Under the pieces are notes generated by a model. The model did no database searches. It was not told where the DNA came from and saw nothing but the letters and a program-made list of their open reading frames with translations. Below, piece by piece: positions 45,028 to 52,003 of a DNA stretch of 64,000 nt. The stretch's first letter is position 1; each line of letters starts with the position of its first letter. Position numbers and translations under genes: made by a program. Source of the DNA: an uncultured Tateyamaria sp. (lineage in GTDB: Bacteria > Pseudomonadota > Alphaproteobacteria > Rhodobacterales > Rhodobacteraceae); NCBI RefSeq assembly GCF_947503465.1, contig NZ_CANNDN010000002.1, positions 372,001 through 436,000 of the forward strand, in the 5' to 3' direction.

Positions 45028-46029
45028 TCAGGTTTCGACCGGGCGCAGCGTACCGCGTTCGACCACGTGGCAGTCAAAGGTCAGGGATTGGGCAACGGTT
45101 TCCTCGCCATCCAGCATCGCCTCGACCAGATCGACGGACGTGCGCACGATCTCGTCTATGGGATTGTGGAGGGTGGTAAGGTCAATCAGTTCCCAGGCGG
45201 CCATTTCCATGTTGTTCAGCCCGATGATGCCCACGTCATCCGGCACCGACAGGCCCGCATCCTTGATCGCGGACATTGCCCCGATGGACAGCACGTCGTC
45301 CCCGCAGAAATACGCCTCGGCCGGGCCCATGGACAGAAGGCGCGCCATCTCGTCCCGCCCGGCGTTGAAGGAATAGGCCTTGGCATAGCTGACCGACAGC
45401 GACACGTCCGGGTGGCGGCCCAGTTCCTCGGCAAAGCCGGTGTGACGGTCGCGGGTCGACGTGGCGCTGAGCGGACCTGCCAGAAAGCCGACCTTGCGGT
45501 AACCGCGCTTGATCAACTCGCGCGCGGCGATGCGCCCGGCCTCGATATTGTCGATACCCAGCACGTTGATCTTGGGCGCATCCGTCAGACGGCCAAAGGA
45601 GTGCACGACGCGCATCCCCGCCTCGTGAAAGCTTTCTGCGAAGCTGACCGGCAGGGTGGACGAGGCCACGATTACTGCGTCGACCGAGTATTGCTGCAGC
45701 AGGCGGACCGAATTCGACGGGTCCATCTCGTCCGAGAGGTTGACCAGAAGCGGGCGCAGGCCACGTTTTTGCAACTCGCGCGTGACCAGATCAAAGACTT
45801 CGAGGAAGATCGGGTTGTGGAAGTTGTTGGACACCACGCCCACCAGCTTCGTCCGGCCCGTGGTCAGGGACGAGGCCAGCGCGTTGGGGCTGTAGCCGAG
45901 TTCGGCGGCGGCCTTTTCGACCTTTTCGCGGGTCTTGCCGCTGATCGATGCGCCGGGCGTGAAACAGCGCGACACGGCAGAGCGGGACACGCCCGCGCGT
46001 TCGGCCACATCCTTGAGGGTCACGGCCAT
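45028..46029 (-). CDS. LacI-family regulator, probably of inositol catabolism
   Basis: A regulator of 333 residues. The HTH is TLKDVAERAGVSRSAVSRCF with hinge residues SPNALASSLTTGRT, followed by a periplasmic-binding-protein-like effector domain (VGVVSNNFHNPIFLEVFDLV). It is the last gene of the ABC transporter operon (49136 to 45028) and presumably binds the TGCAACCGGTTGCA sites at 41172 and 49263. The inducer is probably an inositol derivative; this is inference from position. Confidence 0.92.
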   Translation of the reverse strand: MAVTLKDVAERAGVSRSAVSRCFTPGASISGKTREKVEKAAAELGYSPNALASSLTTGRTKLVGVVSNNFHNPIFLEVFDLVTRELQKRGLRPLLVNLSDEMDPSNSVRLLQQYSVDAVIVASSTLPVSFAESFHEAGMRVVHSFGRLTDAPKINVLGIDNIEAGRIAARELIKRGYRKVGFLAGPLSATSTRDRHTGFAEELGRHPDVSLSVSYAKAYSFNAGRDEMARLLSMGPAEAYFCGDDVLSIGAMSAIKDAGLSVPDDVGIIGLNNMEMAAWELIDLTTLHNPIDEIVRTSVDLVEAMLDGEETVAQSLTFDCHVVERGTLRPVET

Positions 46030-46032
46030 CGC

Positions 46033-46230
46033 TCAGCCCTCCGCATCGTATATTGACCAGTCCACGAGGCTGAACTGCCACTGCGCGAAGGCCCCGATGG
46101 CAAAGGTGAACACGGCCCAGCCCACGGCACCGGCGGAAAGTTCGAACAGCCCCCACAAAACGCACACGGCGACGGTCAGGTGCCGTCGCCATGCCTGGAC
46201 AAAGAAGGAATGATCAAGGTAGCGTTTCAC
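46033..46230 (-). CDS. Small membrane protein in the inositol ABC transporter operon (65 aa)
   Basis: A frame of 65 codons with a GTG start at 46230, five bases after the ATPase gene, and a stop 3 bases before the LacI gene. One or two hydrophobic helices are visible (LTVAVCVLWGLFELSAGAVG and AVFTFAIGAFAQWQFSLV). Similar short membrane proteins exist next to sugar ABC operons, but I recognise no named family. The start is uncertain: no clear Shine-Dalgarno sequence is present. It is too short to be listed under an ATG. Confidence 0.6.
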   Translation of the reverse strand: MKRYLDHSFFVQAWRRHLTVAVCVLWGLFELSAGAVGWAVFTFAIGAFAQWQFSLVDWSIYDAEG

Positions 46231-46234
46231 CGGA

Positions 46235-47011
46235 TCAGGCTGCGTCCTCGTACCCTTCCTGGGTCTTGGCCCCGGTGATGTAGGCAACCACGTCCTGTCC
46301 ATCGGTGTCTTCCTTGCGAAGGTTCGCGCAAATGCGTCCGCGCCGGAAAACCACGATCCGGTCCACCAAGTCAAACACCTGCCGCATGTTGTGGCTGACC
46401 AGGATCAGGGGTTCGCCCTGTTCCTTGAGCGTGCGGATGATGTTTTCGACCTGTGCGGTTTCCTGCACGCCCAGCGCTGCCGTGGGTTCGTCCATGATTG
46501 TGAGCCGTGAGTGGAAGGTGGCCGTGCGCGCAATCGCCACGCATTGCCGCTGGCCGCCCGACATGTTGCGGATGGTGTTGCGGATGTTGGGGATTTTCAC
46601 GGCCGTCTTTTCCAACCCGTCCATGGTGGCCTGACGCATGGCCTTGTAATCCAGCAGGCGGAACGGACCCAGCCAGTCGAATCTGGTCTTTTCGCGGCCC
46701 AGGAACAGGTTATCGGGCACGTCCAGGTCATCGGCGAGTGCCAGCGTCTGGAACACGGTCTCGATGCCGGCTTTGCGCGCGTCGAGGGGGCCGTCAAAGT
46801 GCACCGGCTCACCGTAGAACATGATGTCGCCGCGCGTACGTTGTTCGACCCCTGTGATCTGGCGGACAAAGGTGGACTTGCCCGCGCCGTTGTCGCCCAT
46901 GATCGCCACGTGCTCGCCCTGTTTGAGGGTAAAGTTGGCGTCGTTGAGGGCGTGCACACCACCGTAGTGTTTGGTCAGCCCCCGCGTCTCAAGTACGATT
47001 TCGTCACTCAT
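46235..47011 (-). CDS. iatA: Inositol-type ABC transporter ATP-binding protein
   Basis: An ATPase of 258 residues with a single nucleotide-binding domain, unlike the double-length RbsA. Walker A is GDNGAGKST, the signature is MSGGQRQCVAIAR and Walker B is LTIMDEPTAALGV. In sugar ABC systems of this type one half-size ATPase dimerises. Start: ATG at 47011 overlaps nothing; an in-frame TTG at 47026 could add five residues. It lies 11 bases after the permease gene. Confidence 0.87.
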   Translation of the reverse strand: MSDEIVLETRGLTKHYGGVHALNDANFTLKQGEHVAIMGDNGAGKSTFVRQITGVEQRTRGDIMFYGEPVHFDGPLDARKAGIETVFQTLALADDLDVPDNLFLGREKTRFDWLGPFRLLDYKAMRQATMDGLEKTAVKIPNIRNTIRNMSGGQRQCVAIARTATFHSRLTIMDEPTAALGVQETAQVENIIRTLKEQGEPLILVSHNMRQVFDLVDRIVVFRRGRICANLRKEDTDGQDVVAYITGAKTQEGYEDAA

Positions 47012-47022
47012 GATCGCCCCCG

Positions 47023-48105
47023 TCAACTTCGCAATGCCGCGCGTTCTTGCCGGACCTTGTCCAGCACGACCGCGCCGATGATGATCCCGCCCATCGCCAT
47101 CAACTGGTAGAAGGCGTCAAGCTTGATGTAGGTGAACCCGGACTGGATCACGCCAAAGACCATGGCCCCCAGCACCGTGCCGATGATCGACCCGCGCCCG
47201 CCCGTCAGGCTGACGCCGCCGATCACGGCCATGGCGATGGCGTAGAGTTCATAGAAGATGCCCATGCCGGATTGCGCCGTGAGGTTCTTGGAACTGAGCA
47301 CGATGGCCGCAAAGGCCGCCAGCATCGAGGCGATCATGTAGACCACCACCTTGTGACGCTGCACGTTGATGCCCGACATCCTTGCTGCATCCTCGTTTGA
47401 TCCGATGGCGTAGGTGTGTTTGCCGTAGACGGTGTATTTGAGGATGAAGTGGAAGAGCACCGCCAGGGCCAGGAACAGGTAGACGGGCATCATGCCCTTG
47501 CCGATCAGGGCATAGGTTTCGGTGGGGAAGGATACGGGCTGTCCGCGCGTCCAGGCCTGCGCGATGCCGCGGCAGATCAGGAACATGCCCAGCGTCGCGA
47601 TAAACGGCGGGATCTTGGTATAGGCGATCAGACTGCCGTTTATGGCGCCGATGAAGGCCCCGAAACTGAGGCCCACGATCAGCGGTACGATGACCGGCAA
47701 ATCAAAGGCCCAGTCGCCGAACACCGCCTTGGGGTTCGGGCCGCCATTGACCAGTTCGGTCTGGGCAAAGGACATCACGATCATCGCCGTTGCCCCCACC
47801 AATGGGCCGGAACTGAGGTCGATGCCGCCCGAGATGATCACCTGCGTCACCCCCAGCGCGATGATGCCGATGATGGCGACCTGCAGGATGATGATGCGCA
47901 GCCGTGCCTCGTTGAAGATGCTGTCAAAGCGGTCGCGTGTGTCGAAGAGAAAGCTTTGCCCGTTCATGTAGGGCAGAAATTGCCCCGCCGCCTCGAACGC
48001 GAAGATGATCAGGATCAGCGCGAAAAAGATATTAAGCTCGTTTGGCCAGGCCCGTCGCTTGCTGTCGAATGTCAGCCCGCCGGTGCCCTGCGATGCGTCG
48101 GCCAT
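47023..48105 (-). CDS. iatP: Inositol-type ABC transporter permease
   Basis: A permease of 360 residues of the RbsC/BPD_transp_2 type, with eight to ten hydrophobic helices. Landmarks are GIIALGVTQVIISGGIDLSS, YAIGSNEDAARMSGINVQR (coupling loop) and GGVSLTGGRGSIIGTVLGA. It transports the sugar or cyclitol delivered by the protein encoded upstream. A hairpin separates it from the binding-protein gene. Confidence 0.88.
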   Translation of the reverse strand: MADASQGTGGLTFDSKRRAWPNELNIFFALILIIFAFEAAGQFLPYMNGQSFLFDTRDRFDSIFNEARLRIIILQVAIIGIIALGVTQVIISGGIDLSSGPLVGATAMIVMSFAQTELVNGGPNPKAVFGDWAFDLPVIVPLIVGLSFGAFIGAINGSLIAYTKIPPFIATLGMFLICRGIAQAWTRGQPVSFPTETYALIGKGMMPVYLFLALAVLFHFILKYTVYGKHTYAIGSNEDAARMSGINVQRHKVVVYMIASMLAAFAAIVLSSKNLTAQSGMGIFYELYAIAMAVIGGVSLTGGRGSIIGTVLGAMVFGVIQSGFTYIKLDAFYQLMAMGGIIIGAVVLDKVRQERAALRS

Positions 48106-48160
48106 GGGTGCCTCCCGGGTTGAGCGGTCCTATGGGCCGCCTCTTTTGTCAGGACAGGGT

Positions 48161-48189
48161 GGTCGGGCCGCGTCATGCGCCGCCCGACC
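48161..48189. other. Intercistronic hairpin between binding-protein and permease genes
   Basis: GGTCGGGC (48161-48168) pairs with GCCCGACC (48182-48189) around a 13-base loop. There is no T-run. Such hairpins after binding-protein genes commonly protect the upstream mRNA, giving more binding protein than permease. Confidence 0.55.
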
Positions 48190-48197
48190 GATCCGAA

Positions 48198-49136
48198 TTA
48201 TTGCAGGAAGTCTGCAACATTGTCCGGCGTCACCAGCTTGAACGGGATGAAGACGGTCTTGTCGACGTCATCGCCGTTTGCCAGCTTGATCGCGGTGTCG
48301 ATCGAGCCTGCGCCCTGACCCGCGAGGTCCTGGAACACGGTCACGTCCATGTCACCTGCCTGCATCGACACCAGCGCGTCAGGTGTGGCGTCCACGCCGC
48401 CCACTTCGACGTCATCCATCGAAATGCCCGCCGCTTTCATCGCCTGGATCGCGCCAATCGCCATTTCGTCGTTGTTGGCAAAGACCGCGTCAAACGGTTC
48501 GCCCGCCGAAATCCAGTTGGTCATCAGGTCTTGCGCCTGGTCGCGGGACCAGTTGGCCGTCTGCTTGTCGATCAGGGTGATGAAGTTGCACATGTCCATG
48601 CCAATCACGTCTTCAACATCCTTGGACCGCTGCACAGCCGCCTGGTTCGACAACTGACCCATCAGCATGTAGGCGGTGGCCCCGCCCGACTTGCCCGCGG
48701 CGCGCAGGTTCTTGCAGATCTCGAACGCCTTGAGCGTGCCGCTTTCGATCTCGTTCGATGCAACGAACGCCTGGCCTTCGGGCAACGTGTCCATGTTGAT
48801 GGGCTGGCGGTTCACATAGACCAGCGGCACACCGGCAGCGGCAGCAGCCTGGCTCATCGCTTCGGTCGCGTTGGTGTCGACCGCGTTCACGATGATCGCG
48901 TCCACGCCGCTCGCGATGAAGTTGTTGATCTGGTCAAGCTGGCGCGCCACGTCGTCTTGCGCGTCTTCCATGATCAGTTCGACACCGTCCAGCGTTTCCA
49001 CGTGATCGGTCATGCCGTTGCGCATGATCGTCAGGCCGTTGTCGTCAAAACGGGCCACGGACACACCGATGGTTTCGGCCATGGCCGTGCCACCCATCAG
49101 CATGGCGAGCGCGCCCACTGTCACAAATTTCTTCAT
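48198..49136 (-). CDS. ibpA: Inositol-type ABC transporter substrate-binding protein
   Basis: A periplasmic protein of 312 residues. A Sec signal peptide (MKKFVTVGALAMLMGGTAMA, cleavage after AMA) precedes a type I sugar-binding fold (TIGVSVARFDDNGLTIMRNG). Residues typical of the ribose/inositol group occur in VDAIIVNAVDTNATEAM and AVFANNDEMAIGAIQAMK. Assignment to inositol rests on the neighbouring iol genes and the shared operator, not on residue-level proof. The start has GAGGAAACC upstream. Confidence 0.88.
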   Translation of the reverse strand: MKKFVTVGALAMLMGGTAMAETIGVSVARFDDNGLTIMRNGMTDHVETLDGVELIMEDAQDDVARQLDQINNFIASGVDAIIVNAVDTNATEAMSQAAAAAGVPLVYVNRQPINMDTLPEGQAFVASNEIESGTLKAFEICKNLRAAGKSGGATAYMLMGQLSNQAAVQRSKDVEDVIGMDMCNFITLIDKQTANWSRDQAQDLMTNWISAGEPFDAVFANNDEMAIGAIQAMKAAGISMDDVEVGGVDATPDALVSMQAGDMDVTVFQDLAGQGAGSIDTAIKLANGDDVDKTVFIPFKLVTPDNVADFLQ

Positions 49137-49262
49137 GGTTTCCTCCCAAGTTGCGTGTCCGGATCACGCCATTTTTTGCCGGACCGCCGACCGGAAACCG
49201 TCTCTCATCGGACTGAGTCTCCGGTTGGCAACGACCGCGATGATATGCGAGTCGCTGCATTT

Positions 49263-49276
49263 TGCAACCGGTTGCA
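49263..49276. promoter_or_regulatory. Predicted LacI operator upstream of the inositol ABC operon
   Basis: TGCAACCGGTTGCA, the same palindrome core as at 41172-41187, lies 127-140 bases upstream of the binding-protein ATG. It suggests the two loci belong to one regulon. Confidence 0.78.
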
Positions 49277-49320
49277 TTCAAAATTTCAATTGGGCCGCAT
49301 CTGCCCGGTGGCCCGCGCCC

Positions 49321-49989
49321 CTATCCGCAGCTTGTGGCCAGGATGCGGCTGATCTCTTTCAGGGAGCGCCCCGATTGGGCCTGCCAATCGTTCATCGCGG
49401 TCTGTACCGCCTTCATCGCGGACTTGGAGGTCGGCGGTTTGTCGATCACCCCTTCGGCGATCAATCGCGCGGTCACGTCACGCGACAGGATATAGCCGTC
49501 CACGCCCATAAAGCGCAGAAAATACTGTCCGGTGTTGCCACCCAATCGGGTGCCGTCCCTTTTCAGAAAGTCCAGCAAACCGGCATAATCATCCGCGGGC
49601 CACGCGGCGACCATCTGTGCAAAGCTGCCATGGGTCGCGGCCTGTTCCTGAATGAAAACAGCATTCTGCTGCACGGACCTGATCTTTTGCGGGAAGCGGA
49701 CAATGGCCTTGTTTGCGCATAGTTCGTCAAACCAGTCCTCGCTCATCATGGCGCAGCGCCCGATGTCGAACCCGTGAAACGCCTCTTCGAATCCGGGCCA
49801 CATGTTGTCCACGACCTTCCAGTTGAACCCGGCCTGAAAGATCGAGCGGGTCATCTGGGCAAGCCAACGGTCATCGGGGATTTGGGCCAGCGCATCGGGC
49901 GTGGCTGATGGCGCGAATTCTCCCAGCACTGCGGCAACCCCGCCCTTGCGGTCTGCGCTGATGGCAAGAATGTCGTCTAGGCTGCGCAT
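49321..49989 (-). CDS. DNA-3-methyladenine glycosylase I (Tag-like)
   Basis: A protein of 222 residues resembling the HhH-GPD glycosylase Tag. The start region MRSLDDILAISADRKGG, the helix region TRSIFQAGFNWKVVDNMWPG with the F-x-W pattern and FLRFMGVDGYILSRDV are as in the family. It would excise N3-alkylated adenine. The ATG at 49989 is preceded by GGAG; the longer frame to 50091 covers the adjacent hairpin and is rejected. The gene stands alone between the inositol and glycoside loci. Confidence 0.83.
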   Translation of the reverse strand: MRSLDDILAISADRKGGVAAVLGEFAPSATPDALAQIPDDRWLAQMTRSIFQAGFNWKVVDNMWPGFEEAFHGFDIGRCAMMSEDWFDELCANKAIVRFPQKIRSVQQNAVFIQEQAATHGSFAQMVAAWPADDYAGLLDFLKRDGTRLGGNTGQYFLRFMGVDGYILSRDVTARLIAEGVIDKPPTSKSAMKAVQTAMNDWQAQSGRSLKEISRILATSCG

Positions 49990-50065
49990 GGTGGAACTCC
50001 TCTGGCTGGCTCGGCGCAGGATAGGCCGCGTGCCGCGCATCAGAGAAGGCGCAATTCCGTCACCG

Positions 50066-50093
50066 GGGTGGTGCGCAAATGCGCGCACCACCC
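50066..50093. repeat. Hairpin GGGTGGTGCGC / GCGCACCACCC
   Basis: An 11-base perfect stem with a 6-base loop, beginning 6 bases after the stop of the dehydrogenase gene at 50100. It resembles the shorter hairpin at 14836-14856 (GGTGCGCA core). There is no T-run; it may end the upstream operon or be a repeat element. Confidence 0.55.
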
Positions 50094-50099
50094 TGGATC

Positions 50100-51224
50100 C
50101 TATTTCAGCAGCGCCCTTGCGGCATCCGCAGTCATCGGGTCCGGCCGCGCGCAGGTTGATCCAAGCGTCACCATGTTACCGGTGTCCCCCGCCTGCAGGA
50201 TGGCCGTCATCACATCGACTGCGTGCAGGGCCAGTTCCAGCGAACAGCGATGTGCCCGCCCTTCGTTCATGGCCTGCGCCATATCCGCCAACCCGGCGGT
50301 GCGATAATTGGCGCGCGCAACGCCGTTGTTGTCGACATTGGGCACGCCGAACGGGTGGGTCGTCGTGTTCAGCGACGCGGTTTCGCCGCTCTTGTCCACG
50401 ATCTCGACGTCGCCCGAAAACCAGTTGGGATCGGGCAGGAACATGCTGCCCCGGGTGCCGTACAGCTCCATATGCCCGTGCCGGTGTGCCCAGACATCCC
50501 ATGATGTGGACAGGGTGATCGTGGCCCCGTTTTCAAAGTCCAGAAGGGCGTGGATATTGGTCGGGGTCTTGACCGGGATCACCTCGCCCTTGCGCGGTTC
50601 GGACAGGATTGTGCGGCTGGTTTCAGGCGTCGAGGTCAGCGCACCGACGCGGCGCACCGGGCCCAAAAGCTGGATCAGGTTGGTGACGTAGTACGGCCCG
50701 ATATCCAGCATCGGCCCCGCGCCGGGCAGGAAGAAAAAGTCGGGATTGGGGTGCCAGTGTTCCATTCCGTGGTTCATCACGTGGGCCGTGCCTGCCACCA
50801 CATTGCCGATCTTGCCCGCATCGATCGCCGCCCGCGCGGCCTGATGGGCACCGCCCAGAAACGTGTCGGGGGCAGACCCGACGCGCAGGTCCCGGGCCGC
50901 CGCCAGCGAGCGCAGGTCTTCGCCCTGTTCCTGCGTCAGTACGATCGGCTTTTCCGAATAGGCGTGTTTGCCCGCCTGCAGGATGGACCGCGTCACTGCG
51001 AAATGCGCATCCGGGATGGTCAGGTTCACGATGATGTCGATGTCACCAGCGGCCAGCAGATCGTCCACGCTGCTGGCGCGTACGCCAAATTTGGTTGCCT
51101 GGGCCTGGGCCGCATCCATATCGAGGTCGGCGACCGCGCGCACCTCAAGTCCCTGAAACAACGGGGCCAGTGTCAGGTAAGCGGTCGAGATGTTGCCGCA
51201 GCCGATAATTCCAATGCCTTGCAT
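50100..51224 (-). CDS. Gfo/Idh/MocA-family oxidoreductase of the glycoside locus
   Basis: A dehydrogenase of 374 residues. The nucleotide motif is GIIGCGNISTAYL, then NLTIPDAHFAVTRSIL and SEKPIVLTQEQG with the catalytic Lys. The segment MLDIGPYYVTNLIQLLGPVR is common to this branch. It is the last gene of the glycoside operon, 12 bases after the isomerase gene. It probably oxidises a sugar hydroxyl to a keto sugar or acts in the reverse direction. Confidence 0.87.
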   Translation of the reverse strand: MQGIGIIGCGNISTAYLTLAPLFQGLEVRAVADLDMDAAQAQATKFGVRASSVDDLLAAGDIDIIVNLTIPDAHFAVTRSILQAGKHAYSEKPIVLTQEQGEDLRSLAAARDLRVGSAPDTFLGGAHQAARAAIDAGKIGNVVAGTAHVMNHGMEHWHPNPDFFFLPGAGPMLDIGPYYVTNLIQLLGPVRRVGALTSTPETSRTILSEPRKGEVIPVKTPTNIHALLDFENGATITLSTSWDVWAHRHGHMELYGTRGSMFLPDPNWFSGDVEIVDKSGETASLNTTTHPFGVPNVDNNGVARANYRTAGLADMAQAMNEGRAHRCSLELALHAVDVMTAILQAGDTGNMVTLGSTCARPDPMTADAARALLK

Positions 51225-51236
51225 GTGTCCCTCCGC

Positions 51237-51992
51237 TCAGAAATTCTGTGTTGCGTCGAACGCACGCTGGGCAAAGCGGCGGTGATCGCTGGGGTTGTCG
51301 TGTTCCATCACAAAGTGGCGCGTGCCCGCGGCCTTCAGGGCCGAAAACAGCGCGGGCCACGCCATCGTCCCGTGCCCGACATCGGCCCAGCCATCTTCGT
51401 CCCCGGCCTGCCCGGGGTGCGCGATGTCCTTGAGGTGCGCGATGGCAATCCGTGCCCCATAGGTGCCGATAGGTGCCATGGGATCGGCCCCGGCCCGCAC
51501 GGCCCAGGCCACATCATATTCGAACAGAACGTCGCCCGCGTGTTCAAGGATCAGGTCCATCGGCAGCGTGCCATCCGGAAGCGGCATGAATTCGAAGTCG
51601 TGATTGTGGTAGGCCGTGTCCAGACCGGATTGCGCGAACCGGTCCTGCACAGCGGCAAGCCGCGCGCCGTAGGCCTGCCAGCCCGCCGCGTCCGTGGGCC
51701 GGTCATCGGGCATGATGTAGGGGATCACCACCGTTTCGACCCCGAACCGGTCCGCTATCCGACGCACGTTTTCGGGATCGCTTTCGCACAGGTCGAGGCC
51801 CACATGGCAACTGGGCATCGTCAGGCCCGTGTCCTGCAATCCGCGATCCAGGGCGGCCAGCGCATCGTCATCCGTGACAAGCGCGCCATACCCTTCGACA
51901 TGGGCATAGCCGATATCGGCCAGCATATGCAGGGTGTCGCCCAGAGGCGGAAACAGGCGGGAGCTGTAAAGCTGGTAGGACAGGGCTGTCAT
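51237..51992 (-). CDS. TIM-barrel sugar isomerase/epimerase-like protein
   Basis: A protein of 251 residues, AP-endonuclease-2-like (xylose-isomerase-type) fold. It begins ALSYQLYSSRLFPPLG; metal-site candidates are in PSCHVGLDLCESDP, AYHNHDFEFMPL and HFVMEHDNPSDH. Partners of Gfo/Idh dehydrogenases of this kind are often isomerases or lyases of keto sugars. The ATG at 51992 has AAAGG upstream; an ORF start at 52007 would overlap the GH2 gene. Confidence 0.85.
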   Translation of the reverse strand: MTALSYQLYSSRLFPPLGDTLHMLADIGYAHVEGYGALVTDDDALAALDRGLQDTGLTMPSCHVGLDLCESDPENVRRIADRFGVETVVIPYIMPDDRPTDAAGWQAYGARLAAVQDRFAQSGLDTAYHNHDFEFMPLPDGTLPMDLILEHAGDVLFEYDVAWAVRAGADPMAPIGTYGARIAIAHLKDIAHPGQAGDEDGWADVGHGTMAWPALFSALKAAGTRHFVMEHDNPSDHRRFAQRAFDATQNF

Positions 51993-52003
51993 GTCAGGAC
52001 CTT

